Below are positions 51,557 to 61,218 of a stretch of 64,000 bases of DNA, piece after piece. The position numbers were made by a program, and so were the translations under genes. Origin of the DNA: Pantoea rwandensis (GTDB lineage Bacteria > Pseudomonadota > Gammaproteobacteria > Enterobacterales > Enterobacteriaceae); NCBI RefSeq assembly GCF_002095475.1, contig NZ_MLFR01000024.1, forward strand, positions 26,589 to 90,588. The letters are read 5' to 3'. A model generated the notes under the pieces. That model had not been told where the DNA came from, made no database searches, and saw nothing but the letters and a program-made list of their open reading frames with translations. Positions within the stretch are counted from its first letter, which is position 1. Each line of letters begins with the position of its first letter.

Positions 51557-52384
51557 ATGTCATTGCAGCAGGAAATCATTGAAGCCCTTGGTGTAAAACC
51601 CGTTATCGATCCACAGCAGGAAATCCGCGTTAGCGTTGATTTCCTAAAGTCTTACCTGAAAGCCAACCCTTTTCTGAAAACTCTGGTGCTCGGCATCAGC
51701 GGCGGTCAAGACTCTACTCTCACGGGTATCCTGTCACAAACCGCCATTCGCGAATTGCGTGAAGAAACCGGCGATCAAGATTACACCTTTATCGCTGTGC
51801 GCTTGCCTTACGGCGTTCAAGCAGATGAGCAAGATTGCCAGGATGCGTTGGCGTTCATCCAGCCGGATCGCACCCTTGTGGTGAACATCAAAGAGGCGAT
51901 TCTTGCCAGCGAGCGCGCTTTGAAAGAGGCCGGTATTGTGGTTTCTGATTTTGTGCGCGGCAATGAGAAAGCCCGTGAACGCATGAAAGCACAGTACAGC
52001 ATTGCAGGGATGACAAAAGGTGTTGTCGTAGGCACAGACCACGCGGCAGAAGCCATTACCGGCTTCTTCACCAAATATGGTGACGGTGGCAGTGACATTA
52101 ACCCTATCTTCCGCCTGCACAAAGGCCAAGGTAAGCAGTTGCTCAAAACCTTGGGTTGCCCAGAGCATCTTTACTTGAAACACCCAACGGCTGATTTAGA
52201 GGATGACCGCCCAGGCTTGCAAGATGAAGTGGCCTTAGGCGTCACTTATCAGCAGATTGATGCTTACCTGGAAGGCAAATCTATTGATGCAGCAGCAGCG
52301 AAGACCATCGAAGGTTGGTATCTGAAAACCGAACACAAGCGTCGCCCACCGATCACGGTGTTCGATGATTTCTGGAAAAAATAG
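51557..52384 (+). CDS. nadE: Ammonia-dependent NAD synthetase
   Basis: Makes NAD from deamido-NAD, ATP and ammonia; 275 residues as in E. coli. The PP-loop ATP pyrophosphatase motif SGGQDST is near residue 46 and GTDHAAEAITGFFTKYGDGG near 160. The short form without a glutaminase domain uses free ammonia. GAGGAGAGG precedes the chosen ATG; the frame opens 11 codons earlier. Confidence 0.97.
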   Translation: MSLQQEIIEALGVKPVIDPQQEIRVSVDFLKSYLKANPFLKTLVLGISGGQDSTLTGILSQTAIRELREETGDQDYTFIAVRLPYGVQADEQDCQDALAFIQPDRTLVVNIKEAILASERALKEAGIVVSDFVRGNEKARERMKAQYSIAGMTKGVVVGTDHAAEAITGFFTKYGDGGSDINPIFRLHKGQGKQLLKTLGCPEHLYLKHPTADLEDDRPGLQDEVALGVTYQQIDAYLEGKSIDAAAAKTIEGWYLKTEHKRRPPITVFDDFWKK

Positions 52385-52463
52385 TCATTCCGCGTTTCCC
52401 GTTAACCAATGGGAAACGCCTCCTCCACGGTCACTGACTGGCGAGAAAAGCAGCGCACTGATA

Positions 52464-52483
52464 TACTGGACAGACAACCAGTA
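52464..52483 (+). promoter_or_regulatory. LexA box before cho
   Basis: TACTGGACAGACAACCAGTA has CTG-N10-CAG with symmetric TA ends. It ends 13 bases before the TTG start of cho, an SOS gene in E. coli. Confidence 0.75.
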
Positions 52484-52496
52484 ATTGGAGTGAGTT

Positions 52497-53357
52497 TTGG
52501 TCAGACGTGCAGCCAGTCACCGCCTCGAGTTTGATGCGGCAGCGATTTATCAATATCCCGAGCATCTTCGTCAATGGCTGGAGGGCTTACCTAATCAGCC
52601 TGGCGTTTACACCTTCCACGGTGAAAGCGAAAACCTGCCCTTGTATATCGGAAAAAGCGTCAACCTGCGCAGTCGGGTGATGTCGCATTTCCGCACGCCT
52701 GAAGAAGCCAGTATGTTGCGGCAGGCGCGCCGGGTCACCTGGATTCCCACAGCAGGCGATTTGGGCGCACAACTGCTGGAAGCGCAGATGATCAAAACGC
52801 AACAGCCGCTGTTCAATAAACGCCTGCGCAAATACCGCCAGCTCTGCTCACTGCAATTAGGTGATGGCGCACCTCAAGTGGTCTATGCCAAGGATCTCGA
52901 CTTCTCTTGCTCCCCTAATCTTTATGGCTTATTTCGCAGCCGCTTTGCCGCCCTGGAAAAATTGAAAACCATCGCCGATGAACAGCGACTATGCCATGGA
53001 TTGTTGGGACTGGAGCGTTTAAGCCCGGGACGAGGCTGTTTTCGTGCCGCGTTGAAGCGTTGTGCTGGCGCCTGCTGCGGCAAAGAATCGATAGAACATC
53101 ACCAGCAACGTTTGCGTGACGCACTGGAACAAATGCGCGTGGTGTGCTGGCCGTGGCAAGGCCCGGTGGGCATGCTGGAGGTGGGTGCAGAGATGACTCA
53201 GATCCATGTGATTGACCACTGGTTCTGGCTGGGTTCAGTTGCAACAGAGGCAGAAGCGAGACAGCTGCAACGTGCAAGTAGCGGGTTTGACCACGACGGT
53301 TATAAAATCCTCTGTCGTCCACTGCTGTCCGGCGTCTTCCCGCTCATAGAGTTATAA
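52497..53357 (+). CDS. cho: Excinuclease Cho (UvrC homologue)
   Basis: Makes the 3' incision in nucleotide excision repair in place of UvrC, with UvrAB. It is 286 residues and holds only the N-terminal GIY-YIG nuclease domain (PGVYTFHG...LYIGKSVNLRSR near residues 35-60, Glu in LLEAQMI near 97) followed by a UvrC-like middle part with CAGACCGKES near 195. It lacks the C-terminal RNase H-like half of UvrC, as expected. The start is TTG giving MVRRAASHRLEF, which aligns with E. coli Cho; ATTGGAG lies before it. Confidence 0.92.
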   Translation: MVRRAASHRLEFDAAAIYQYPEHLRQWLEGLPNQPGVYTFHGESENLPLYIGKSVNLRSRVMSHFRTPEEASMLRQARRVTWIPTAGDLGAQLLEAQMIKTQQPLFNKRLRKYRQLCSLQLGDGAPQVVYAKDLDFSCSPNLYGLFRSRFAALEKLKTIADEQRLCHGLLGLERLSPGRGCFRAALKRCAGACCGKESIEHHQQRLRDALEQMRVVCWPWQGPVGMLEVGAEMTQIHVIDHWFWLGSVATEAEARQLQRASSGFDHDGYKILCRPLLSGVFPLIEL

Positions 53358-53359
53358 AC

Positions 53360-53413
53360 AAAACCGCCGACGCTGCCCAGAGCAACAGATGCAGTGGACA
53401 ACGTCGGCGGTCT
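53360..53413 (-). terminator. Hairpin between convergent cho and spy
   Basis: ACCGCCGACG/CGTCGGCGGT stem with a loop of about 29 bases. On the minus strand it is followed by TTTGTTT, so it more likely ends spy. Confidence 0.6.
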
Positions 53414-53434
53414 CAAACCGGTTAGCTAAACGGC

Positions 53435-53932
53435 TTATTCACCATCAGCCGGCGGTGGCGGCATTTTACCGTCGTGCGGGCGTTTCTCTGTCAGACGTTT
53501 CTCAAAATTCGCGTTGTACTGTTTTTTCTGTTCAGGCGTCAACACGTTGTAAATTTTGTTCTGCGTTTCCATCATTTTCACCGCACGATCTTTAGCGTCA
53601 GCGGTCATTTTCGCCGCCTGCGCTTCAGCTTTCGCCTGGTCGAAGGTGTCAGAAGCAATAATGCTGTGGTTCGCGCGGCGCTCTTCCAGCGACGGACGTT
53701 TCATATCTTTATGACTGTCACGCATGATGGTTTTGATCTGGGCTTTCTGCGCATCCGTCAGATTAAGCCCTTTAAACATCATCTCCATACCGTGATGGCG
53801 CATTGGCGGCTTGTGCATCGGTTTTTCGCTACCTGCTGGCGGTGGTGTCAGATTGTCCGCCGCAGCGTGGACGATATTGGCAGCACCAAGAGCCATTGTG
53901 GTAGCCAGGAACAGGGAAGTGAGTTTACGCAT
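53435..53932 (-). CDS. spy: Periplasmic chaperone Spy
   Basis: ATP-independent periplasmic chaperone, 165-residue precursor with a signal peptide ending VHA-A (about residue 23). The helical cradle contains the two LTxxQ-type motifs LTDAQKAQI (near 58) and LTPEQKKQY (near 132) and a long acidic/basic helix between. In E. coli it is induced strongly by CpxR and BaeR; GTAAAGCCCTGAAAG at 54029-54043 is a weak CpxR-like element about 100 bases upstream. AAGGA precedes the ATG. Confidence 0.94.
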   Translation of the reverse strand: MRKLTSLFLATTMALGAANIVHAAADNLTPPPAGSEKPMHKPPMRHHGMEMMFKGLNLTDAQKAQIKTIMRDSHKDMKRPSLEERRANHSIIASDTFDQAKAEAQAAKMTADAKDRAVKMMETQNKIYNVLTPEQKKQYNANFEKRLTEKRPHDGKMPPPPADGE

Positions 53933-54357
53933 AATTATTGTCCTTACTATTCAGTTTCATGACGACAAGGTGTGTCGCGTCTTCGGAAACAAGCATACGA
54001 CGCCAAACGTCAACTACTCAGAGGCTGAGTAAAGCCCTGAAAGCATAAAAGACAAAGATCAGGCAATCATGGAGAGAAAGCGAAGAAATGCGTGAGGAAT
54101 TGCAAAAGAGTATGACAATCAAGGGGAAATACGCAGGAATTAAGGAGGAGTGTAACGGTATTGTCGGTTTTCAGGAAGGGAAATATGCGTCGTAAAGGAG
54201 GGCAATCGCCTGAATCCGCTGTTGAGTATAGCGGTCACTTATCACACCGGACTTGCCGCTACAATTTCGTACAGAAATACGCCCGCCATCCGCAGCGGGC
54301 GGCCGCGCCCTACAAAAGTTTGACGAGTAAGACGGCGGCGACAAGATGAGGAATGGA
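53933..54357. other. Space upstream of spy, no convincing gene
   Basis: About 425 bases with spy control sequences on one side and a purine-rich tract (54060-54150) in the middle. Near 54280-54310 a CGCCCGC/GCGGGCG hairpin could weakly end the astCADBE transcript. Short frames at 54088-54195 and 54185-54349 have no recognisable product. Confidence 0.5.
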
Positions 54358-55353
54358 TTAGAGCGTCAGAGCCTGCGTCTGCTCGTTCTCTTCGACGAGC
54401 ATCAATCCCGCGCGTAATCCTGGCGCGACGTTAGGGTTGGGAAACAGCACATACTCGCGCGCCTGTTGCACGAAATAGCGTGTCTCTCCCTCCTCAGCTA
54501 ACAAAGTCCCCTGCGGAAAAGCGGTAAAGTTCAGGGTTTCTGGCCCCATATGTAATACGAAGTCATCCCCATGGCGGGTGATCTGCTGAGCCACTCGATA
54601 GTGCCGTGGTTTTTCATGCACCTCGGGAAGCGCATCACCGTAAAGCAAGGCCGCTAACGCACGTTGTATCGCACTAAATTGGCTAAGATCATTCTCACCA
54701 AAGGGTAACGCTTTACCCAATTCCAACGTGCAGCTGGCTGCGTCATGGTGCTCACAACTGTAGTGCGTGAAGGTTCCGCCAGGCGAACGATGAAACACTA
54801 AGGCTTCCAATTCTGCTGCCGCCAGCCAATGGAGGAACTCTTCCGGCCACGGCTGCGGATTAAGCGGCATCACACCAAATCGCGCGTGGTAAGAACCGCG
54901 AATGGCCGTATGCAAATCCAGATGCCAGCGCACTTCATGGTCACGACAGGTGCGCCAGAAATTCTCTAGTGCCTGTTCCAGTTGCAGCGTGCGCTGAGCT
55001 TCAGGGAGTTCTGAGACCTTCTGCCAGCGCCCACCAAACAGGCGATTGATATCATATTGTTGATAACGTTGACCACTGCGCAGCGCAGCGGGGTTACCCA
55101 ACAACACCAGCAAACGAACGGCAAGCGGCTGGTCACCTTGCAGAAGCGGCATAAGTAGCAGGTTAAGGAGCTCCACCGGCGCGGTCTCATTACCGTGTAT
55201 ACCGGCAGAAAGCACCAAAGCCTGCTGCGTGGGATGATGGGGCGTAAGGGATAGAATACCCTCATCGAGCCATTGCCAGCTCAAATGCGCATTGCGGCCT
55301 TCACGTTGTTGCGGCGGGAGTCCCGATAGGGTTTGTTGTAAAAAATCCTGCAT
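54358..55353 (-). CDS. astE: Succinylglutamate desuccinylase AstE
   Basis: Last step of the arginine succinyltransferase pathway: hydrolyses N-succinylglutamate to succinate and glutamate. The 331-residue zinc enzyme of the M14/AstE-AspA family has metal ligands in GIHGNETAPVE (His, Glu near residues 60-65) and HLDLHTAIRG (His near 155). AAAGGAG precedes the ATG; the frame opens seven codons earlier. It is the last gene of the astCADBE operon. Confidence 0.95.
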   Translation of the reverse strand: MQDFLQQTLSGLPPQQREGRNAHLSWQWLDEGILSLTPHHPTQQALVLSAGIHGNETAPVELLNLLLMPLLQGDQPLAVRLLVLLGNPAALRSGQRYQQYDINRLFGGRWQKVSELPEAQRTLQLEQALENFWRTCRDHEVRWHLDLHTAIRGSYHARFGVMPLNPQPWPEEFLHWLAAAELEALVFHRSPGGTFTHYSCEHHDAASCTLELGKALPFGENDLSQFSAIQRALAALLYGDALPEVHEKPRHYRVAQQITRHGDDFVLHMGPETLNFTAFPQGTLLAEEGETRYFVQQAREYVLFPNPNVAPGLRAGLMLVEENEQTQALTL

Positions 55354-55401
55354 GATTTCTCCTTTCAAACCCAAAAGCGAGCCTATTACTCGCCTTTGGT
55401 A

Positions 55402-56730
55402 TTAACGCTGAAAAGCGTAGACACTGCCTAAGTCTAGCAGCTGTGTCAGTTCATCCAGTGCGGTGCGCCCTTCACGCAGCAGTTGTGGATCGGCCAAATC
55501 AGCTTGGGTTAAACGGTCACGATAGTGGCGATCGACCCAACTGTTTAATGTTGTAAACAGGCGATCGTTCATCAACACCGCAGGATTGATCGCCTGCCGC
55601 TCTGCTTCGGTCAACACCACGCGCAGGCGCAGACATGCGGGTCCGCCGCCGTTATACATGCTCTCACGCAGGTCGAACACCTTCAGCTCGCGAATCGGCC
55701 CGCCGCTTTCCACCAGTTCGGTAAGATAGCGCCAGACACCCGCGTGTTGGCGCGACTCTTCTGGCAATACCAGCAGCATACCGCCATCAGGATGGCGCAA
55801 CAGTTGGCTGTTAAACAGGTAGGTATTCACCGCATCAGTGACAGAGACTTTATCGCGCGGCACCACAATCGGTTGGAAGCCCGGCACGCGTTCAGCCAGC
55901 TGTTGCAGTAGCTGCGGCTGGTCGACGAACGCCTCCTCATGACAGAAAAACACCTGCTGGTTACTGACCGCAATCACGTCATTATGGAATACGCCCTGAT
56001 CGATCACCGCCGGATTTTGCTGCGCAAACAGGGTACGACTGCTCTCTAGCTGATGCAGACGAGCGACAGCATCACTGGCTTCTCGTGTCTGGCGCGCCGG
56101 ATAACGTGCAGGTGCTGCCCCTTGCTGTTGACCATCACGGCCATAGATAAATAGCTGGACCCCGGCATCACCATAGTCCGCCCCGAAGCGATTATGATTT
56201 GCGGCCCCCTCATCGCCAAACAAGCCGACCTGAGGCAGCGCGTCATGCACACTAAAGTGCTGAGGATCACGGAAGATCGCCCGCAGCAGATCGGCCGTTT
56301 CAGGCGCTTCAATCGCGCGATGAAACTTGTTGTTAAGGTTCGCGACGGTGAAATGCACACGCCCATCTGCACTATCGGCAGAAGGTGAAACCGTCGCCGC
56401 ATTGGCCACCCACATTGCCGAGGCAGAACTGGCGGCGGAAAGCAGCTGCGGAGACTGCTGCGCGGCGCGAGCCAACACCTGCTCATCAGTACCGCTGTAA
56501 CCGAGTTGGCGCAGCAAAGGGATATTGGGTCGCTCATGCGGCGGAATCACCCCCTGGACATACCCCATATCTGCCAGCGCTTTCATCTTAAGCAGGCCTT
56601 GTTTCGCCGCCAGGCGCGGATTGGAGGGTTGTAGCTGGTTGCGTGTTGAGGCCTCGTTACCAAATGACAAACCTGCATAGTGGTGTGTCAGGCCGACAAA
56701 TCCATCAAAATTGGCTTCAAACGCTTTCAT
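55402..56730 (-). CDS. astB: N-succinylarginine dihydrolase AstB
   Basis: Second step: releases two ammonia and carbon dioxide from succinylarginine to give succinylornithine. The 442-residue pentein-fold enzyme has the catalytic His in VFHNDVIAV (near 250) and the catalytic Cys in NGGGPACLRLR (near 366). MKAFEANFDGFVGLTHHY starts it. The ATG overlaps the astD stop as ATGA. Confidence 0.95.
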   Translation of the reverse strand: MKAFEANFDGFVGLTHHYAGLSFGNEASTRNQLQPSNPRLAAKQGLLKMKALADMGYVQGVIPPHERPNIPLLRQLGYSGTDEQVLARAAQQSPQLLSAASSASAMWVANAATVSPSADSADGRVHFTVANLNNKFHRAIEAPETADLLRAIFRDPQHFSVHDALPQVGLFGDEGAANHNRFGADYGDAGVQLFIYGRDGQQQGAAPARYPARQTREASDAVARLHQLESSRTLFAQQNPAVIDQGVFHNDVIAVSNQQVFFCHEEAFVDQPQLLQQLAERVPGFQPIVVPRDKVSVTDAVNTYLFNSQLLRHPDGGMLLVLPEESRQHAGVWRYLTELVESGGPIRELKVFDLRESMYNGGGPACLRLRVVLTEAERQAINPAVLMNDRLFTTLNSWVDRHYRDRLTQADLADPQLLREGRTALDELTQLLDLGSVYAFQR

Positions 56731-58196
56731 GACAGTGACTCCTCAGCGGAAAAGTCGAGGCCCGGCGATAACGTACCGGGTAAGGCAAGGCTTGGACTTT
56801 CCAGCGAGGCCATAGGCCACGCGCAATAATCTGCTGCATACCAGGCACTGGCGCGATGGTTGCCTGAGGCCCCGACACCACCAAACGGGGCGGAGCTGGC
56901 GGCACCGGTTAACGGTTTGTTCCAGTTCACAATACCCGCGCGTGCTTCCAGCAACAGCTGATCAAACTGGTCGCGCTGTGGCGAGATAAGACCACATGAC
57001 AGCCCATAGCGTGTGTTATTCGCGATCTCAATTGCCTGCTGATAGTCGTCGTAACGGATCACTTGCAGCATGGGGCCAAACACCTCTTCATCCGGCAGAT
57101 TGGCCACATCCGTCATCTCAATGATGCCCGGTGTAATGATGGCGCTGTCACGATCGGGCCAATGCATACCCAGCAGCACTTTACCGCCCAATTCGATACG
57201 CTGTTGCCAGGCAGCGAAAATGTGTCCAGCTGCAGTCGGGGAAATCACACTGCCCATAAAAGGTTGCGGCTCGGCATTCCACGCACCGGGCTGCAGGCGT
57301 GCGCTGACGGCGACAAGACGCTGCAGAAAAGCATCCCCCTTGGCACCGCGTTTGACCAGTAAACGACGCGCACAAGTGCAGCGTTGTCCTGCCGTAATAA
57401 AGGCGGACTGAATGGCAATGTGCACCGCGCCATCAAGATCAGAAGGGTCTTCAACAATTAGAGCGTTGTTGCCGCCCATCTCCAGCGCCAACATTTTCTC
57501 GGGCTGTCCGGCAAACTGGCGATGTAGGTGATAGCCCGTCGCGGCGCTACCCGTAAACAGTAATCCATCAATTTGTGGTTCGTGCGCCAATGCCTGACCT
57601 GTTTCACGTCCACCCTGCACTAATCCCAGCACCCCCGCAGGTAAACCCGCCTGCTCCCATAACGCCACGGTTTTTTCCGCTGTCATCGGCGTCAGCTCGC
57701 TGGGTTTAAACACCACGCAGTTACCCGCTAATAAAGCAGGAACAATATGACCATTCGGCAAATGTCCGGGGAAGTTATAAGGACCAAACACGGCCAGCAC
57801 ACCATGAGGACGGTGACGCAGAGAACTCTCACCTTCAGACTGCTCGCCGGTACGCGAATGATAGGCCTTCACTGAGATAGCAATCTTATTAATCATCGCC
57901 TGGACTTCCGTCAGCGTTTCCCAGCGTGGTTTGCCGGTTTCGCGGGCGATGGTTTCTGCCAGGGCAACTTTATTGTCGTCGAGCCGTTGAGCAAATGTTT
58001 CCACCAGCGCCTGACGCTCAGCAACAGGTCTGCGCGCCCACGCGGGAAAGGCGGCGCGCGCGGCATCAATCGCCGCGCTCACCTGAGCACTGCTTGCCGC
58101 CTTGCCCTGCCACAGCGTTTCGCCGCTGACAGGGTTGTGTTTGGTAAAGGCTTCCGCGCCGCCCGTCACCCACTGGCCATTAATAAAGTGCGTCAT
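56727..58196 (-). CDS. astD: Succinylglutamic semialdehyde dehydrogenase AstD
   Basis: NAD-dependent aldehyde dehydrogenase of 489 residues that makes N-succinylglutamate from its semialdehyde. The cofactor-loop FTGSAATG is near residue 217, the catalytic Glu in LEMGGNNALI near 242 and the nucleophile Cys in GQRCTCARR near 276. GAGGAG precedes the ATG. It overlaps astA upstream and astB downstream by four bases each. Confidence 0.95.
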   Translation of the reverse strand: MTHFINGQWVTGGAEAFTKHNPVSGETLWQGKAASSAQVSAAIDAARAAFPAWARRPVAERQALVETFAQRLDDNKVALAETIARETGKPRWETLTEVQAMINKIAISVKAYHSRTGEQSEGESSLRHRPHGVLAVFGPYNFPGHLPNGHIVPALLAGNCVVFKPSELTPMTAEKTVALWEQAGLPAGVLGLVQGGRETGQALAHEPQIDGLLFTGSAATGYHLHRQFAGQPEKMLALEMGGNNALIVEDPSDLDGAVHIAIQSAFITAGQRCTCARRLLVKRGAKGDAFLQRLVAVSARLQPGAWNAEPQPFMGSVISPTAAGHIFAAWQQRIELGGKVLLGMHWPDRDSAIITPGIIEMTDVANLPDEEVFGPMLQVIRYDDYQQAIEIANNTRYGLSCGLISPQRDQFDQLLLEARAGIVNWNKPLTGAASSAPFGGVGASGNHRASAWYAADYCAWPMASLESPSLALPGTLSPGLDFSAEESLS

Positions 58197-59224
58197 GCTT
58201 TTTTCTCCTCACGGCACAGCGTCGCCACGCGCAGTGCATCGCCAAATTCGCAGCGCAATGCCACGCGCTGCTCCTCGTTCATTCGCACCCTGCCTGAGGC
58301 GATATCGACCGGCAGTAGCGCAACGCGGAAATTCTGATAGTCACCGTTTGCCACCAAACATAGCGGCCAGTTTTCATCCACCTCACCCGCTTCTGCCTTC
58401 AGCATTTGGCTTTTGCGGATAGCACGAATACGGTCGATTTCACACTCGAGGGTCGGGCCACCATCAAATATGTCGATGTAGTTGAGATAGCGAAAGCCTT
58501 CAGCTTCCAGCACCGCACGAGCGGGCGCGGTTTTTGGATGCACTTCTCCAATCACTTTTTGTGCAGCATCGGAGAGATAATGGATATACAGCGGATGCTT
58601 GGGCATCAATTCGGCAATAAAGGCTTTTTGGCCTGTCCCGCTGAGGAAGTCCGCTTCACGAAACTCCATCGAGAAGAAGCGGCTGCCCACACTGTCCCAG
58701 AAGGGAGAATGGCCGTCGTCGTCGCTCACCCCGCGCATCTCCGCCACCACATGCTTCATAAAGCGGTCGCGGAAGTTCGCCATAAACAGAAAGCGTGATT
58801 TCGACAACAAATGGCCATTCTTGCCGTCGCGATAGTCAGGATCGAGAAACAGTGTACATAGTTCACTGCTCCCGGTGTGGTCGTTACTCAGAGAAAGCGT
58901 CGGCAAACTGGCGTAGACATTTAATTCTTTTGACGCATGCACTTGGGTGCCAACGCGAAAATTGTACCAGGGGTCCTGTAGGCCTACGGCGACTTCAATG
59001 GCACAGATGCCGACAGCACGATTGTCTTCGCTGTCAGCCAGTACAAACACATAACCTTGTTCAGCGCGTGACAATGTCCCCTGCCAGGTGAGCAGCGATC
59101 GCTCAATACGCGCTTTCAGTGTATCGCTATCGGCGGGCAACGACGTTAAGCCACCCCCGGTTTTGCCCGCCAGCGACAGCAACTGCGCAAGGTCGTCACG
59201 TTCGACGGGGCGAATCACCATCAT
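58193..59224 (-). CDS. astA: Arginine N-succinyltransferase AstA
   Basis: First committed step: transfers succinyl from succinyl-CoA to arginine. The 343-residue protein matches AstA from MMVIRPVERDDLAQLL, with SNDHTGSSELCTLFLDP near residue 125 and GTGQKAFIAELMPKHP near 210. There are two adjacent ATG codons; CAGGAG precedes them. It overlaps astC upstream by four bases, so the operon is tightly coupled. Confidence 0.95.
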   Translation of the reverse strand: MMVIRPVERDDLAQLLSLAGKTGGGLTSLPADSDTLKARIERSLLTWQGTLSRAEQGYVFVLADSEDNRAVGICAIEVAVGLQDPWYNFRVGTQVHASKELNVYASLPTLSLSNDHTGSSELCTLFLDPDYRDGKNGHLLSKSRFLFMANFRDRFMKHVVAEMRGVSDDDGHSPFWDSVGSRFFSMEFREADFLSGTGQKAFIAELMPKHPLYIHYLSDAAQKVIGEVHPKTAPARAVLEAEGFRYLNYIDIFDGGPTLECEIDRIRAIRKSQMLKAEAGEVDENWPLCLVANGDYQNFRVALLPVDIASGRVRMNEEQRVALRCEFGDALRVATLCREEKKA

Positions 59225-60441
59225 GATGCAGCTCCTGATAGTACACGGGCGCAGGCACGTTCAAAGCGGGCCAGTCCCTCTTTAACTTCGTGTTCACTGA
59301 TATTTAATGCAGGTGCGAAACGCACCACGTTAGCCCCGGCGATCAGGACCATGACACCCTCTTCCGCAGCAGCCAAATTGAACTGTTTGGCCTTACCGGC
59401 AAAATCTTCATTCAGCACGGCGCCAATGAGCAGACCGAGACCCCGTATTTCTTTGAAGATAGGCAGGCGTTGATTGAGTTCCTGCAGCGCCGCAACAAAC
59501 CATTGATGACGCTCCGCTACGCCTGCCATAAAGTCCGGCTGATTGACAAGCTCCATGACTTTACCCGCTACGGCACCGGCCAGTGGGTTGCCGCCATAAG
59601 TGGTGCCATGCGTCCCCACGCCCATCACTAACGCCAGGTCTTCACGCGTTAACATGGCACCAATCGGGAAGCCACCACCCAACGCTTTGGCGGTGGTCAG
59701 GACATCGGGCGTCACGCCATAGTGCATGTAGGCGTACAGCGATCCCGTCCGCCCAACGCCACTTTGCACTTCATCAAAGATCAGCGTGGCGTGATGTTTA
59801 TCGCATAACTCGCGCAGGCCACGCAGGAAGGCAGGATCGGCAGGCAACACCCCACCCTCGCCCTGAATCGGTTCAACAATCACGGCACAGGTTTGGTCAT
59901 TAATCAGTGCAGCGGCAGATGCCAGGTCGTTGAAGTTGGCATGCTGAATGGCAGGAGGAAGCGGTGCGAAATCACGTGAGTAAGCGGGCTGTCCCCCCGC
60001 AGAAACGGTAAACAGCGTACGACCATGGAAAGCGTTGTTAAAAGCCACGATGCCATTTTTTTCCGCACCGAATCGATCATGCGCCACTTTGCGCGCCAGC
60101 TTCAACGCCGCTTCGTTCGCTTCAGCACCGGAATTACAGAAGAACACGCGGTCGGCAAACGTCGCATCAATTAACTGTTTCGCCAGACGCAGAATTGGCT
60201 CATTGGTGTAACCGTTACCGGTATGCCACAGTTTCCCGGCTTGTTCTGTCAAAGCTTGTTGTAAAGCCGGATGCGCATGTCCCAATGCGTTCACGGCAAT
60301 GCCACCTGCAAAGTCGATGTAATCCTTACCCTGTTGATCCCAGAGCGTCGAACCCTCAGCACGCACCGGAACAAAAGCCGCAGGGGCATAAACCGGCATC
60401 ATCCATTGATCAAAATCGTGACGTGAAACTTGCAGTGACAT
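59221..60441 (-). CDS. astC: Succinylornithine transaminase AstC
   Basis: Third enzyme of the pathway and first gene of the operon: moves the delta-amino group of succinylornithine to 2-oxoglutarate, and can act on acetylornithine. It is a class III aminotransferase of 406 residues with GAEANEAALKLAR near 105 and the PLP lysine in TTAKALGGGFP near 252. I chose the second ATG (MSLQVSRHDFDQW) because GGAG is eight bases before it and only two before the first (60447). A sigma-54 promoter lies upstream. Confidence 0.94.
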   Translation of the reverse strand: MSLQVSRHDFDQWMMPVYAPAAFVPVRAEGSTLWDQQGKDYIDFAGGIAVNALGHAHPALQQALTEQAGKLWHTGNGYTNEPILRLAKQLIDATFADRVFFCNSGAEANEAALKLARKVAHDRFGAEKNGIVAFNNAFHGRTLFTVSAGGQPAYSRDFAPLPPAIQHANFNDLASAAALINDQTCAVIVEPIQGEGGVLPADPAFLRGLRELCDKHHATLIFDEVQSGVGRTGSLYAYMHYGVTPDVLTTAKALGGGFPIGAMLTREDLALVMGVGTHGTTYGGNPLAGAVAGKVMELVNQPDFMAGVAERHQWFVAALQELNQRLPIFKEIRGLGLLIGAVLNEDFAGKAKQFNLAAAEEGVMVLIAGANVVRFAPALNISEHEVKEGLARFERACARVLSGAAS

Positions 60442-60523
60442 GGCCATTTCTCCTACTTCACCTCAAGTGAAGCATTTGTTTTAAAATTGTTAATAACTGT
60501 TGTGTTGCAGCTCTACTGTAGAG

Positions 60524-60539
60524 TGCAGTAAGCGTGCCA
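60524..60539 (-). promoter_or_regulatory. Sigma-54 promoter of astCADBE
   Basis: On the minus strand TGGCACGCTTACTGCA agrees with TGGCACG-N4-TTGCA at all but one base, with GG at -24 and GC at -12. Transcription should start near 60513, about 70 bases before astC. E. coli astC uses sigma-54 and NtrC when nitrogen is limiting. Confidence 0.85.
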
Positions 60540-60770
60540 GCTAGCGAAATAAATGCATAAACTGATCAGGTAGACGAAATATCAATGAGTTACGAAGAGG
60601 TGTCATTCACATTATGTGCATAAAAAGTGAATATCATTCCGATGGGAGTTGAATAGCAGTCATTTCATTAGCAGATTTATGCATTCACAAAATGAAATCA
60701 TGCTTTTGTGATCGCGCATGAAATATTTCGCCAAAATGACGCGCTTAACGCCCTGTTTTAGGGCGATTTG

Positions 60771-60785
60771 TGCACCCATGGTGCA
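60771..60785. promoter_or_regulatory. NtrC-like dyad upstream of astC
   Basis: TGCACC-CAT-GGTGCA has both NtrC half-sites in perfect inverted form, but three bases apart, where the usual spacing is five. It lies about 240 bases upstream of the sigma-54 promoter, a workable enhancer distance. It may be a divergent NtrC site or another regulator's operator. Confidence 0.35.
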
Positions 60786-60839
60786 GTGTGACGCAGAGAT
60801 TGTGGAGAAGAGAGGCAAGTTAAAAAGGCGATAAATGTG

Positions 60840-61210
60840 ATCTTTATTAACAACTGACCATAATAACGGATGTTTTTTAATCGAAAGTTTATTAAACGAA
60901 ACCTAAATAACTTTTAATGACTAAGGTTATTATCAAATCAGAAATAAACAGATACATCATGTGTAAACTTGATAATTACCACGCTAATCATTAGGTGGAT
61001 TTCTATATTTGTTATTGAACAATAATACATAGGCTTGTGCTATATAACTCATTATGAAAAAGCCTTCCCGTCTCGTTTTTTACTTCTAAAATACTCAATA
61101 AAATCATATAAATACATATTAAACCAACCATTTTAAATCCTTTAAATGAGATAAGTTTATTCAATATAGAATTCCATATAATGGAAGTTAAGATTAAAAA
61201 TCACACAAAA
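60840..61210. other. AT-rich space between astC and the porin
   Basis: Part of an 890-base space. I found no reading frame of note, tRNA or recognisable small RNA in this stretch. It is markedly AT-rich compared with its surroundings, as is usual upstream of major porin genes. Confidence 0.6.
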
Positions 61211-61218
61211 AGCCAACT

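Noticed and set aside
54088..54349. Short frames in the space between spy and astE (35 and 54 codons)
   Set aside because: Purine-rich sequence gives chance ribosome-binding-like motifs; the products resemble nothing and have no conserved context.
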